From NCBI GenBank assembly GCA_017387565.1, contig JAFOEY010000011.1:46024-110023 (forward strand): a DNA stretch of 64,000 nucleotides, written 5' to 3'. The notes under the pieces were generated by a model. The model ran no database searches, had not been told where the DNA came from, and worked only from the letters and a program-made list of their open reading frames with translations. The position numbers and the translations under genes are program-made. This DNA comes from Lachnospiraceae bacterium. GTDB lineage: Bacteria > Bacillota > Clostridia > Lachnospirales > Lachnospiraceae. Positions 9,064 to 18,877 of the stretch are shown piece after piece; position 1 is the stretch's first letter, and each line of letters begins with the position of its first letter.

Positions 9064-10338
9064 TTACTGCCATGTCAGTATGATATTTCCTATAATCGGA
9101 GTTGAAAAATCAAATACTGCCAACGAACCATTATCCGTGGTATAATACCAGTTTCCGCTTGCGGAAGGCTGCAATTTCGGTTTGCTTGCCGCCATACCAT
9201 ATGTAACATATTGTTCTGCAAAGGTTCCGCCATTGTACATAAAGGAAACTGTATAGGTTGCAGGATTTTCATTTGTTGTATTCGTATCTGAAGGTGTTGT
9301 AACGGTAGGCGTTGTTGTTGTCGGTGTAGTTAATGGAGTTGTTGCATTTTTGGAAGTCGTTGTTTTCTTTTTCGTCGTAGAAGATGTTGTCGTTTCTTCG
9401 GTTTCTTCGTCATCCGGAGCATTCTCTTCTGAATCATCTCCTTCATCCGCGTTTTTATTATTTGTTGTCAGATCTTCCTCTTCTTCATCTTCCGATGTTT
9501 TGTCTTCTTCGCGTTCCTTCAGGATTTCTATAACTTCATCAAAGGAAAAAGGAACTCGATCAGGCAATGTATTAACACCAATATAAATTGTTCTTCCCGA
9601 ATTTATAATCTCTTTTAAAATCTTCAATGTCTGTGTGGGTAAATCCTTATAATCAATCGGTGCAAGCTCTTTCTTTTTATTATTCACATTTTGCAAGATA
9701 ATCTCAGAAAAGTCCTCTCCACCACGTGTCAAAACCTGATATCCTTCCGGAATATCAATAGTTTTTCCAATCGGCGTACCATCAACCGTATGAAGCTGCA
9801 ACTCCGTTTTTCCTTCATAAACCTGGAAGTCTGAATGAATTTCTCCATCCGCCCCTTTATAAACATGTGCCCATGTAATCGTACCCCTGATTGCCATCGT
9901 AGCATTCGGCGTCTCAATTTCATAAGTGGAACTGTCACTCAATTTGCTATCCAGTTTATGTAAGGTTGCACCTTCCGATAAAAATATCCGTGTCCTGGAA
10001 TTGTCCGAATCCCCCTCTGCCTTTAAGGACATCTTGGTATTCTCTTCGACATAGACAAATTTATCATCATCCAGTTTTAAATCTAACTCGCTGGACGGTC
10101 CAACCGTAACTTCATCCCCTGCTTCCAAATTCATATCCACATAGGCATCTAATGTATCGTTGACACTTTCCCGATATACACTGACTGTACCAAGCGTATC
10201 AATTACCGTAATATTTCGAAAAGCCGTTTTTCCATCCAGATTTAGAAGAACTGCTACCACAATACCGCCAACCACTACAGCACCTGCAGAAATTGCAGCA
10301 ATTGCTCCTTTTGTAATTCCTTTATTGCCTAATTTCAT
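9064..10338 (-). CDS. Membrane-anchored FecR-domain protein with C-terminal InlB-type repeat
   Basis: A 424-aa protein. Residues 10-32 form one membrane segment; there is no cleavage site I trust, so the rest is probably outside. Residues 38-190 are a FecR domain (TLGTVSVYRE, METPNATMAIRGT-like core ending ATMAIRGTITW). Residues 270-345 are acidic then Thr/Lys-rich low complexity, a wall-spanning linker. The last 65 residues (YTVSFMYNGGTF onward) resemble one Listeria-Bacteroides/InlB B-repeat, shared with the protein at 14942-16882. AAGGAG lies 8 bases before the ATG. FecR domains outside iron signalling often accompany CHASE2 cyclases, as here (12978-14798). Function unknown. Confidence 0.8.
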   Translation of the reverse strand: MKLGNKGITKGAIAAISAGAVVVGGIVVAVLLNLDGKTAFRNITVIDTLGTVSVYRESVNDTLDAYVDMNLEAGDEVTVGPSSELDLKLDDDKFVYVEENTKMSLKAEGDSDNSRTRIFLSEGATLHKLDSKLSDSSTYEIETPNATMAIRGTITWAHVYKGADGEIHSDFQVYEGKTELQLHTVDGTPIGKTIDIPEGYQVLTRGGEDFSEIILQNVNNKKKELAPIDYKDLPTQTLKILKEIINSGRTIYIGVNTLPDRVPFSFDEVIEILKEREEDKTSEDEEEEDLTTNNKNADEGDDSEENAPDDEETEETTTSSTTKKKTTTSKNATTPLTTPTTTTPTVTTPSDTNTTNENPATYTVSFMYNGGTFAEQYVTYGMAASKPKLQPSASGNWYYTTDNGSLAVFDFSTPIIGNIILTWQ

Positions 10339-10387
10339 ATCGTTTTCTCCTTTTATCCTCGCATCAATATTTTACGCATAAAATATT

Positions 10388-10575
10388 ATGATACCAGGGT
10401 CAAAAGGTCATACTTTTCATGCTCGCATGAAAAAGTATGACTTTGGGACCCGCAAAACATGAGAAAGTAGCCCGATCAGGGCGGATTTCGAATGTTTTAG
10501 GATTGCGAGAGCACAAAGTGCGTAGCAATCCGTTGGTATCATGGGGGCAAAATACCTTTTGACCCCAACATCATA
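10388..10575. repeat. Structured intergenic repeat, family A copy 2
   Basis: The same ~188-bp sequence as 431-618 with few substitutions, for example the terminal hairpin begins GGGGGCAAAA here. Its right end abuts the stop codon of the HD-GYP gene (10576-10578), so it forms the 3' untranslated region of that minus-strand gene and separates it from the FecR gene. Confidence 0.88.
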
Positions 10576-12030
10576 TTATTTCAAAACACATTTTTTGAGT
10601 GCTCTTACAATTTTACCATCCAGCCGGCCATCATCAACCATAGACTGCAAAATATCAAGAGCTTTTTCTTTAGACATAGGCTTTTTATAAGGTCGATCGC
10701 TGATTAAAGCATCGTAAATATCCGCAACTGTCAGAATACGTGATTCGACTGACAAGTTTTCTGCCGTTAAATGTTTCGGATAACCGGTTCCGTTTAGCGT
10801 TTCATGATGTTGTCCCGCCCAAACAGGGCAATCCTTAAAATAGCGGTTAAAATGGACTTTTTCTAATATTTTCATTGTCATATTCACATGATCTTCCATC
10901 ACAGACCGCTCTTTATCTGTTAAAGTACCTTTTCTGATTTTTAAGCACTCCACTTCTTCTTCGGTCAAAAGCGGAATTTTTTTATCATCCGGTGTCACAC
11001 AAAATGCCTCAGCAATTTGTGCGACCTTTTCATAATCTTCGTCCGGCAAATATCCTTTTATATCAATCTCTTTAATATAAGATAAAGTATCTTCTAAATA
11101 TGTCTTCTCTTTTTCATATTCTTCTTTCGAAATCAGGTTTTCCAAAAAACGGATTTTCAAATAACATAGAAACAGTTCAAACCGGTCTTTTACGATATTT
11201 AATCGTTCACCCAGCCTGGTAGCTTTATTCATAACCTCGAGCGGAACAATCAATTTTCCAATATCATGCAAAAAAGCCCCCATGATTAATTGTTCTTTTC
11301 TCTGTGTATCAAAATATTCCGGATACTCTCCTGCTTCATATTCTCTATTCAGTTCATCTATCAAAAGACCGGAATAATCCGCAACATTCCTCGTATGCAA
11401 AGCATTATAGGGGGTACGCTCATCAATTGCAGTTGCCAGAGCTTCCGTAAAAGACCACATCTGCTCTTTAAGTTCTTCCGTATACCGCATATTTGAAATT
11501 GCAATAGCCGCCTGCGATGCCAAAGATAAAATAACAAATTCATATTCTTTGTTAAATACAATAATCTGACCATTCTCATCTAATGCATTAATCAACTGCA
11601 TGACACCAATTACTTCACCTTCATGATTGGCAAGCGGAATGACCAGTAAGGATTCGGTATGATATCCGGTCATTGCATCATAATTCTTGGGACCGGAAAA
11701 ATCAAAGGTATCATTGCACCAGACATCTTCAATATTTATTACTTTCCTATGAATTGCACTGTATGCACAGACATTTTCCTCTTTTAGCGGCACCGGTGGC
11801 AAGTCAATTTCTTCACCGTTTTCTCCTTGACTAATGTTCATGGACAAAGTTTTCATCACCTTGAATTTCAGTGCGTTGTCCTCTAAAACATACAGTGTCC
11901 CGGCATCACAATTGGTAACATCCATACTCTTTTTCAATATCTTGTCCAACAATTTATTTCGGTTCTTTTCTGTCGCCAATTCAATTCCTATTGATATTAT
12001 TTTTCGCAATTCCTGTTGTGTCAAATCCAT
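10576..12030 (-). CDS. GAF plus HD-GYP protein, probable c-di-GMP phosphodiesterase
   Basis: A cytoplasmic protein of 484 aa. A GAF sensor domain occupies about residues 20-185 (CDAGTLYVLED ... LVIPLANHEGEVIGVMQLIN). An HD-GYP domain follows: HD pair in AFLHDIGKLIVPLEVMNK, then VMEDHVNMT, and the GYP signature HHETLNGTGYP. About 75 extra residues sit between the two conserved halves of the HD-GYP domain, lengthening it. It should hydrolyse c-di-GMP. I choose the ATG at 12030: AAGAGG is 9 bases upstream, while two in-frame ATGs further up abut their AGAGG and are too close. Confidence 0.87.
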   Translation of the reverse strand: MDLTQQELRKIISIGIELATEKNRNKLLDKILKKSMDVTNCDAGTLYVLEDNALKFKVMKTLSMNISQGENGEEIDLPPVPLKEENVCAYSAIHRKVINIEDVWCNDTFDFSGPKNYDAMTGYHTESLLVIPLANHEGEVIGVMQLINALDENGQIIVFNKEYEFVILSLASQAAIAISNMRYTEELKEQMWSFTEALATAIDERTPYNALHTRNVADYSGLLIDELNREYEAGEYPEYFDTQRKEQLIMGAFLHDIGKLIVPLEVMNKATRLGERLNIVKDRFELFLCYLKIRFLENLISKEEYEKEKTYLEDTLSYIKEIDIKGYLPDEDYEKVAQIAEAFCVTPDDKKIPLLTEEEVECLKIRKGTLTDKERSVMEDHVNMTMKILEKVHFNRYFKDCPVWAGQHHETLNGTGYPKHLTAENLSVESRILTVADIYDALISDRPYKKPMSKEKALDILQSMVDDGRLDGKIVRALKKCVLK

Positions 12031-12043
12031 TCCTATCATCCTC

Positions 12044-12850
12044 TTAATCATCCTCTAAATCAAATAATTGTTGAAACAACAACATTGATTCCTCAAATGA
12101 TTCCAAACTCCTTAGTTCTAAAAGAATGCTTGGCATTTCCTTCATCTCTCCACTATCTAACAACAGCTCCAATTCGGATTTAAACTCCTGCCAGTCAATT
12201 TTGCCTTTTCCCAAAGTCAAGTGAAGATCATTTACAAAATCATTATCATTTATATGCATATGTTTAACAAAAGGCGCGAGTTTTTTCAGCCATTCGACCG
12301 GTTTGACATCGGATATGGCAGCATGTGCATAATCCAGACAAATTCCAAAATTCGGCACTTCCTTCATCTGACTGGCAAGCTGCCAGATTAATTCATAATC
12401 CCGATCAAACATATTTTCCATATATACCTGAATATCCGGGTAAGATGCACACAAGTCTCCAAAAAATTCTGTATTTTTTGCAATCCAGTTGGAGACATAA
12501 TGGCGCTCTTTAAATCCGGCAATCAATCCTGTATGAAAAACAACACCTTTTACTCCAAGTTTTTTTGCAATCTCCATAGATTTGCGAATACACTGTTTTG
12601 AATAATCTGCAATATTCGGATCGGAGCTATTAAGAGCAAGATCCAAAAAAGCACCGTGCATGGTATCCATACCTGCATCTCTTTTGCAGGAAAGATAACG
12701 CTCAACCCTCTTATCAATTTCCATCTGATTCAAATAAACCGCCGGAAGATAAAAATCATTATATTCAAAATGTGCATGATATTTTTCTGCAATTGCAACC
12801 GATTCTTCCAGACGATCATATTCCGGAATAATTGAAATCTCAACTTTCAA
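12044..12850 (-). CDS. Sugar phosphate isomerase/epimerase-like TIM-barrel protein
   Basis: A 268-aa protein of the AP-endonuclease-2/xylose-isomerase-like TIM-barrel superfamily. Conserved metal-site patches are visible: MHGAFLDLAL (about 64-73), VVFHTGL (103-109), YMENMF (about 142-147), ICLDYAHA (about 169-176) and HMHINDND (about 193-200). The substrate cannot be read from sequence. It sits in a run with HD-GYP, CHASE2-cyclase and FecR genes and is separated from the HD-GYP start by 13 bases. No sugar transporter or kinase is near, so its role here is unclear. Confidence 0.82.
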   Translation of the reverse strand: MKVEISIIPEYDRLEESVAIAEKYHAHFEYNDFYLPAVYLNQMEIDKRVERYLSCKRDAGMDTMHGAFLDLALNSSDPNIADYSKQCIRKSMEIAKKLGVKGVVFHTGLIAGFKERHYVSNWIAKNTEFFGDLCASYPDIQVYMENMFDRDYELIWQLASQMKEVPNFGICLDYAHAAISDVKPVEWLKKLAPFVKHMHINDNDFVNDLHLTLGKGKIDWQEFKSELELLLDSGEMKEMPSILLELRSLESFEESMLLFQQLFDLEDD

Positions 12851-12977
12851 ATTATTTCTCCTACCTCATATTATCTTAAATATCCAATCATTTTATAACT
12901 TCTGTATAAGCATTTTTCAAAAAATCTTCTCGAGACTTTTTATTTCACCTGCATTTTGTCAATAAAAATGCACGTCA

Positions 12978-14798
12978 TCAGCTTTTTGTATCCAGGATTT
13001 TGGGGTTTCCTTCTACTTGTTTTACTGAATAAACCATAACACCCTTGGTTTTTCCTTTTAACGGAATTTCACCGATGGGTTCTACCTCTATCCTGTCTTT
13101 AACCGCCTGATATACTTCATCACTGATTAAAATCTGCCCGCGTTTTGCATTCGCTTCCAGCCTTGCCGCCGTATTGACGGTATCTCCGATTGCCGTATAG
13201 TCCATACGGACCTCACATCCGATGTTGCCGACAACCGCCGGTCCACAGTTAACACCGACACCGAAACCGACCGTTTTGCCAAAACGCTCCATCATCTCAG
13301 CTTCAATTTCATCTGCACCTGCCGCAATATCATAAGCGGCACATACTGCCTTGAAAATATAGTCATCCAGATCAAACGGCGCATTAAAGACTGCCATGGT
13401 CGCATCACCGACAAACTTATCCAAAGTACCGGAATTATCAAAAATCGCCTTGGTTGTCAGACTAAGATAGCGATTTAAGATTTCAACAACCTGTTCCGGC
13501 TCTAAGCTTTCGGACATTGTGGTAAATCCACGAATATCCACAAACAATACTGCAATGTTTCGATTTTCTCCACCCAGCCTGATTTCCAGATTGTTCTTTT
13601 TGGATAACTCTTCCACAATCTGTGGTGCCACATACTTTTTAAATGCATTTAAAGTCCGTGTCCTATTAATTTTCTCAATCAGATACTGACTGAAAATCTT
13701 ATATACCAATATTAAAATCAAGACAATCGGCAGATAGATAATTGGTATGGTCCAGCCATTTTTGCGAAGTAAAACTCCCATTCCGATTTCACCTGCAATA
13801 AATATAATCAAACTGACCAGACTGATGACAATATTCTTTTTGCGAATCCATAAATAGAATAAAACCGCCACACAGGCAAAAATCAAACCGGTTAAAACCG
13901 AATTGGCCGGCTGTGAAAACCTGCCTTCGAGCAATGCTTCGATAATGTTGGCATGAACTTCAACTCCATACATCTGGCTGCCTTTTTCGATTGCGACATT
14001 AAACGAATCCATAAGTCCCGGTGCATATGCTCCGACTAAGACAATACAGTCCTTAAAGACACGTGAATCAACACTTCCCTCCAGTACATCGCACATGGAA
14101 ACAGCTTCATAATCCTCGATATTGCCGGAAAACGTAAACTCCGTCTGATTCAGTTCATCCAGTCGCGGAATGTCAATTTCGGCACCGTTTTGATTCTGAT
14201 ATGCTTTATAGCATGCAAATGCCAGACTGTCCATGGTTCCGTCCGGGGTTTCCACAAACAACTGCGCCTGACGAATATATCCGTCTTTATCCTGTACCGT
14301 ATTGGCAAAAGCAGTCGTCGCGCCCTCTGCCAATGCAGAATATGGGATTTCTATCTGTTCAATACTTCGGTTATTTACAAAAGTTACACCATCCACATAA
14401 CGATCCACACTGGTCTTATATACAATGTTTGCGGCCAGAACCACATCCCCTGCATCCGCACATGCCCTTGCAAACCGTGCATCACCTTTTTCATCCTTTT
14501 CTCCTATGTACATAACATCGAATGCTAAAACGGCGGGCTTTGTATCCTCTGACTGACAAAGTGCCTCCACGAGTTGTGCCGGAAGATCGCGGCTCCATTC
14601 CGTGGTCGGTCCATAAACACTCATCGTCTTTTCATCAATTTTAATGATTTTTATCTTTTTGTTGATAGCACTGGCTCTCTGATATACCCTGTCGGAAGCC
14701 ATGTGGTCCAATCCATAAAACGGCTGAAAAATACCAAGACATGCGGTAATGACAAAAATCAGAAAAACCGTAACAAATTCTTTTATATTTTTTTTCAT
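12978..14798 (-). CDS. CHASE2-domain class III adenylate cyclase
   Basis: A 606-aa membrane protein. One N-terminal membrane segment, then an extracellular CHASE2 sensor (about residues 30-290), then three membrane segments (about 300-375), then a class III cyclase domain (about 400-595). The metal aspartates are in VLFVDIRGFTTMSE and KFVGDATMAVF. The purine-specifying K (TLDKFVGD) and D (RMDYTAIGD) point to ATP as substrate, and the transition-state N and R are present (DTVNTAARLE). It should make cAMP in response to an outside signal. Start: ATG at 14798 with GAGGAAG just upstream; a GTG two codons earlier is too close to that site. Confidence 0.9.
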   Translation of the reverse strand: MKKNIKEFVTVFLIFVITACLGIFQPFYGLDHMASDRVYQRASAINKKIKIIKIDEKTMSVYGPTTEWSRDLPAQLVEALCQSEDTKPAVLAFDVMYIGEKDEKGDARFARACADAGDVVLAANIVYKTSVDRYVDGVTFVNNRSIEQIEIPYSALAEGATTAFANTVQDKDGYIRQAQLFVETPDGTMDSLAFACYKAYQNQNGAEIDIPRLDELNQTEFTFSGNIEDYEAVSMCDVLEGSVDSRVFKDCIVLVGAYAPGLMDSFNVAIEKGSQMYGVEVHANIIEALLEGRFSQPANSVLTGLIFACVAVLFYLWIRKKNIVISLVSLIIFIAGEIGMGVLLRKNGWTIPIIYLPIVLILILVYKIFSQYLIEKINRTRTLNAFKKYVAPQIVEELSKKNNLEIRLGGENRNIAVLFVDIRGFTTMSESLEPEQVVEILNRYLSLTTKAIFDNSGTLDKFVGDATMAVFNAPFDLDDYIFKAVCAAYDIAAGADEIEAEMMERFGKTVGFGVGVNCGPAVVGNIGCEVRMDYTAIGDTVNTAARLEANAKRGQILISDEVYQAVKDRIEVEPIGEIPLKGKTKGVMVYSVKQVEGNPKILDTKS

Positions 14799-14941
14799 AT
14801 GCACTTCCTCAGAATCACTTTTTGCATTTTCATAATATCAACCCACAAAATAGTAAAGCAATCCTGCTTTTACATTTGTTTTATCAGGGTTTTAACTATA
14901 ACAAAGAGCCGAAGTATGAATACTCCAGCTAATTGCCATAA

Positions 14942-16882
14942 CTATTGTACCGAAATCGTATAATACCCGCTTTCCGGAACATAGAATATCGTATTCATCG
15001 GATAGGCAGTCGGATCTCCATCAACTTTATAGACACCATCTCCGCCAAAAAAATACTCCTGTCCGGCAGTCAGATAAACCGTTCCTGCGCTAACTTGAAT
15101 TCTTTCAACATCACTTGCCTTTTCTTCCCAGATGGCATACAAAGTCACGGTTTCTCCTGCGATTTGCGGAGAATGGGTAAACGCATCTGCTGGCTGATAC
15201 TCTGCTGTTAAAGCATTTGGATTGGTTGACCATCCTTTAAATACGAAACCATCTCTTGTAAAAGCACATTCCGGCAGAGTTTGCGCAATTCCACCGATTC
15301 CGCTTGATGATGTTGCCATCGTTCCGATGCCATCGTTGGCATCAAAGGCAAGTTTATACATCTTAGTCCAGATTGCAAATAAATCCACAACCTGATTATT
15401 GGTGGATGCCTTGTAATCAAAGGAGGCACGGTCTGCATACTGTACCGTTCCGGTACCGGTTGTAGACCATCCGGCAAACATCTGGTCAATACTGGTAAAC
15501 TGATTGGAATTTAAAATCGTCGGCTCTGATGAAATTCCAGACTGATTGGCCATCTCTCCCGTTCCGCCGTTTCCGTTAAAGCGGATGGAATAAGCATTCG
15601 GTTCCCAGATTGCATACAATGTGATTACCTGATTATCTTTGGAAAAATCCAAAGTGTAATTATATCCTGCATTCATTATTTGAGATGAACCATCCGCACT
15701 TCCACACCATCCCTTAAAATAATATCCGTCTTTTGACAAACTGCCATTCGCATCAGGCAGTGAAATACCGGTGGTCGAACCATATTTGCTAACAGTCCCC
15801 TGAATACTTCCGGTCCCGCCATTTGCATCATAATTAATGGTAACCGTATTCGGTTCCCATTGAGCTTCAAATTGAATAGATTCTTCACTACGCCCCGGGA
15901 GATATTCAAATGTACTGCCTGCCGAATAAACGGTTCCCACATTCTCCCCTGGTGTATCTGGTATGCTCTCTTCAGGTTCCAAATATTTCCAACCGGCAAA
16001 ATGATAATTCGGTAGTGTGTAGGTACATTCCGGTAAAGTAATTACCTGACCGGTTACACGCTCCAATTTATTCATCAAATCACCGGAAGGAGTTGCCTGA
16101 TCTACACTTCCAATTCCTGGAATAAATTCCGCATAATAAGTATAAGGTTCCCATACTGCATATAAGGTTAATGAATCTCCGTCATTAACATTAGTAATCT
16201 CATCGTTTGGCAGAACAATATTTCCACCGGCCGTATAAGTAGTTCCTGAACCATCTTTAGAAAAAGACCAGCCGACAAATTTATAACCGGCTCTTGTCAG
16301 ATCTGATGGGTTTTCCAAACTATAGTTTTTCTCCATTTGCTGCTTTCTGGAAGATATAGCTGTTCCGTTGCCCGCATTGAGATCATAATTCAATGTATAT
16401 GTATCTGCCTTTACCCATTGAAGTTTGATACTATATAAAGGATAAGAATCACCAAATGTATCCCTAATAGGTGTCGATCCATCAGAATTATATAATACAC
16501 TAGCTGAGACAATTTGAATTGCTTTGTATTCAACCGGCAAATCAGCTTTTAAACTAGCTGATGTATAAAATGTAGTTTTTCCATCCGATGCAGGCTGATT
16601 ATATGCATTAAGATTAAGATAATTCACAATTCCCGAATCACTAGTCGCATCTATAGCAAAACATCCTCCCGAAGAAGAACGTTGCATTATATCTCCCACC
16701 TCAGATAATTGCAAACTTTCCGGAGCAATAGATGGAATATCTGATAATTTAATTTCACCAACATTATTTCCAAATCCAATAGTCGTTGCCGCAGATACAC
16801 GTATACCAGACATTTCAAATACCATGCATACAGCCAGCAATATTGCGATTAACCCATTTACTCTTTTTCTCAATTCTTTCAT
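14942..16882 (-). CDS. Secreted InlB B-repeat (Listeria-Bacteroides repeat) surface protein
   Basis: A 646-aa exported protein. The signal peptide covers residues 1-32, with likely cleavage after RVSA. From about residue 150 there are six copies of an InlB B-repeat-like unit of 65-80 residues, each with the pattern (Y/F)xxNGGTG ... GYxFxGWS ... LYAIWEP, for example at about 155, 250, 345, 430 and 510. Residues 595-646 form a distinct C-terminal piece without an LPXTG motif, LysM or SLH domain, so the anchoring is unknown. GAGGTG precedes the ATG. Its repeat type recurs at the C-terminus of the FecR protein at 9064, suggesting a shared surface role. Confidence 0.85.
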   Translation of the reverse strand: MKELRKRVNGLIAILLAVCMVFEMSGIRVSAATTIGFGNNVGEIKLSDIPSIAPESLQLSEVGDIMQRSSSGGCFAIDATSDSGIVNYLNLNAYNQPASDGKTTFYTSASLKADLPVEYKAIQIVSASVLYNSDGSTPIRDTFGDSYPLYSIKLQWVKADTYTLNYDLNAGNGTAISSRKQQMEKNYSLENPSDLTRAGYKFVGWSFSKDGSGTTYTAGGNIVLPNDEITNVNDGDSLTLYAVWEPYTYYAEFIPGIGSVDQATPSGDLMNKLERVTGQVITLPECTYTLPNYHFAGWKYLEPEESIPDTPGENVGTVYSAGSTFEYLPGRSEESIQFEAQWEPNTVTINYDANGGTGSIQGTVSKYGSTTGISLPDANGSLSKDGYYFKGWCGSADGSSQIMNAGYNYTLDFSKDNQVITLYAIWEPNAYSIRFNGNGGTGEMANQSGISSEPTILNSNQFTSIDQMFAGWSTTGTGTVQYADRASFDYKASTNNQVVDLFAIWTKMYKLAFDANDGIGTMATSSSGIGGIAQTLPECAFTRDGFVFKGWSTNPNALTAEYQPADAFTHSPQIAGETVTLYAIWEEKASDVERIQVSAGTVYLTAGQEYFFGGDGVYKVDGDPTAYPMNTIFYVPESGYYTISVQ

Positions 16883-17098
16883 GAATTCACCTCATTTGAT
16901 TTATGCAGATATGCTCCTGCATAAAATATAACACACCACAGTTATTGTATCAGAATAAATAACGCAATGCAACATCTTGTATTTTTCAGCATTTTTCAAT
17001 ATTTTTTGGTGTTTTTATCTTGCTTTCTTTAGTATTTTTACTGTTTTTATAAGTTCCTATTACATTTGTGATATTTTTGTTATTTTCTGCTTCAACGT

Positions 17099-18511
17099 TT
17101 ATTTTTCGTTTTTCTTTAAAAAATCAAACAAAAAACCGCCTGTTACATACAAAAGTACAACCACTCCCACCAAAAGAGCCCGGTAGGTAAAGAAAAAATG
17201 AATATAGGAATGATTGTTTAATACCAAAAATCGAAAAAATGGAAGTATACTGACCGCAAACAGCATTTTACCAAGACAACTCTCCTGCTTTTTTCGAAAC
17301 AGATACCATATACAAAATACAACAATTCCAATTAATGCCACATACAAAAACGTAGCTTTCAAAGTCATCTCATCTTTAAATGGGAAAATACATCCGATAT
17401 TTCTCCAGAGTGCACCGCTGATTCTCTCAAAATCTGATACCGTCTCTGCACCAATGACATTCCCCAGTGTTGCATCTCCATTCATACGTAAGGCTGCCTG
17501 ATTTAAAGCTGTAAAGAAAGCATCTTTTCCAAGGATAACCAGTGAGATCATCCACTTTAAAAGCACCATGAACGCATAGGAACCAAACCAGATCATACCA
17601 CTTTTAAAAAAACAGAGGCACTCTTCCTTTAAAGATTTCATCTGACAAAATCGCTCTTTTATGATGAGATACAATACATACGCCATCGTAAAAGTAATCG
17701 TTTCTGCTGTCAAAAAATCCACAAATGCCGTCACAATTCCGGCGCAGGATAAAACCGTCCACAATACAAGCTCCGGTCCTTGCACAGGCATTTTACCAAA
17801 TCCATTGAACGATTTGGTCAATAATAAAAACAGAGGCGGCAATTCCACAGACATAATAACAAAAGGCATGGCGTATTCTATACAGAAAGCACACATCCAT
17901 ATGGAAACCATCAACAGTCCAAATGCATAACAGATACCAAAATAAGAATAGTGGTTCTTGAATAAAAGTATTTCAAACCAGACTGTCATAATCAGGATTA
18001 CAATTCCAAGCACCAGACGCACACCTGTTATGTCAAAAAGCACAAACAACGGTCTCAACATCACCATAGAACCGTGCCAATATCGCGAATAATCGACATT
18101 TGCATTTACCTTATGACTGACGGCATATGAAAAACTTTCTGTAACACTCTCATCTTCCGGATTGTAATAGGCTGCCTGCAAAACCGAGTGTAATAAATCA
18201 CTTTGGTCAATGTGATAGATAATATTCGTCAAAATACAATCCGCATAGTTGTCCTGTCTGCTTAGAAACATAAAATCAGTGACATGGTCGAACAGCTGAT
18301 GATCACTATAATAATCAGCTGACTTTTCCATATTCTTTTGTAATGCACTTTGTGGAATGAATGATGTCAAAAATAATAACACAATACAGATTATGATGCT
18401 TGCAATTGAACATATGACAAGTTTTTTCATCGCGTTTTTTTCCGTACGGTCTGTGATCTTCTTCCCTGTTTCTTTTTCATGATTTACGATATTATTTACT
18501 ATATTTTCCAT
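17099..18511 (-). CDS. Polytopic membrane protein of unknown function
   Basis: A 470-aa protein with about ten membrane segments. A cytosolic N-terminus (30 residues) leads to a first segment at about 31-50, then a ~120-residue outside loop (SADYYSDHQLFDH ... HKVNANVDYSRYWHGSMVMLRP), then a dense membrane domain to the C-terminus. The layout of one early segment, a large extracytoplasmic loop and YWHG before segment 2 resembles GT-C glycosyltransferase-like or DUF6056-type proteins, but I see no certain catalytic motif. It ends near a T-rich, gene-free stretch (16883-17098) in which I see nothing else. Function unknown. Confidence 0.75.
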   Translation of the reverse strand: MENIVNNIVNHEKETGKKITDRTEKNAMKKLVICSIASIIICIVLLFLTSFIPQSALQKNMEKSADYYSDHQLFDHVTDFMFLSRQDNYADCILTNIIYHIDQSDLLHSVLQAAYYNPEDESVTESFSYAVSHKVNANVDYSRYWHGSMVMLRPLFVLFDITGVRLVLGIVILIMTVWFEILLFKNHYSYFGICYAFGLLMVSIWMCAFCIEYAMPFVIMSVELPPLFLLLTKSFNGFGKMPVQGPELVLWTVLSCAGIVTAFVDFLTAETITFTMAYVLYLIIKERFCQMKSLKEECLCFFKSGMIWFGSYAFMVLLKWMISLVILGKDAFFTALNQAALRMNGDATLGNVIGAETVSDFERISGALWRNIGCIFPFKDEMTLKATFLYVALIGIVVFCIWYLFRKKQESCLGKMLFAVSILPFFRFLVLNNHSYIHFFFTYRALLVGVVVLLYVTGGFLFDFLKKNEK

Positions 18512-18654
18512 TATTTTCCCTATGTGCTCATCTAAATATGGATAAAAGTGCCCCTAAGCATAATTTGCATGTACTTTTGAAACAAAACATTGTAAATACA
18601 ATGCCCTATAACTATAGTATTCTATTATCCAATTTTTTTCAAAATATTTTATTT

Positions 18655-18794
18655 CCTTTTCGGATTTGTGTTCCCAATATATATCTTTGTTCGCCGGATT
18701 TTACGTGGTTTCGTGTCTTTCTTAGCGTCATAAGCGAACAAAAGTAATGACCGGTTTCAACTGTCCGAAGACGATACACACAAATCCGAAAAGG
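18655..18794. repeat. Inverted-repeat element, family B copy 2
   Basis: Perfect 17-base inverted ends (CCTTTTCGGATTTGTGT at 18655-18671, complement at 18778-18794) enclose sequence related to the family B copy at 115-338. The first 43 bases match 50090-50132 with one difference. It lies in the 366-bp gap between the membrane-protein start and the decarboxylase operon end. Confidence 0.85.
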
Positions 18795-18807
18795 GATATA
18801 TTTTATA

Positions 18808-18842
18808 GAAAAGGCCGCCCATGTATCATGGGCGACCTTTGT
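18808..18842 (-). terminator. Intrinsic terminator of the decarboxylase operon
   Basis: Stem AAAGGTCGCCCATG / CATGGGCGGCCTTT read on the minus strand, with one G-T mismatch, followed by TTCTATAAAA. It lies 36 bases beyond the stop of the oadA-like gene. Confidence 0.8.
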
Positions 18843-18877
18843 CTCTTACGAGTAGTTTTTCATAATAAGCAATGAAC

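Noticed and set aside
9350-9586. Val/Ser-rich plus-strand frame
   Set aside because: It is the antisense of the acidic/Thr-rich linker of the FecR protein.
16883-17098. T-rich intergenic stretch as a regulatory site
   Set aside because: Only low-complexity AT-rich sequence is seen; no hairpin, promoter or gene can be supported.
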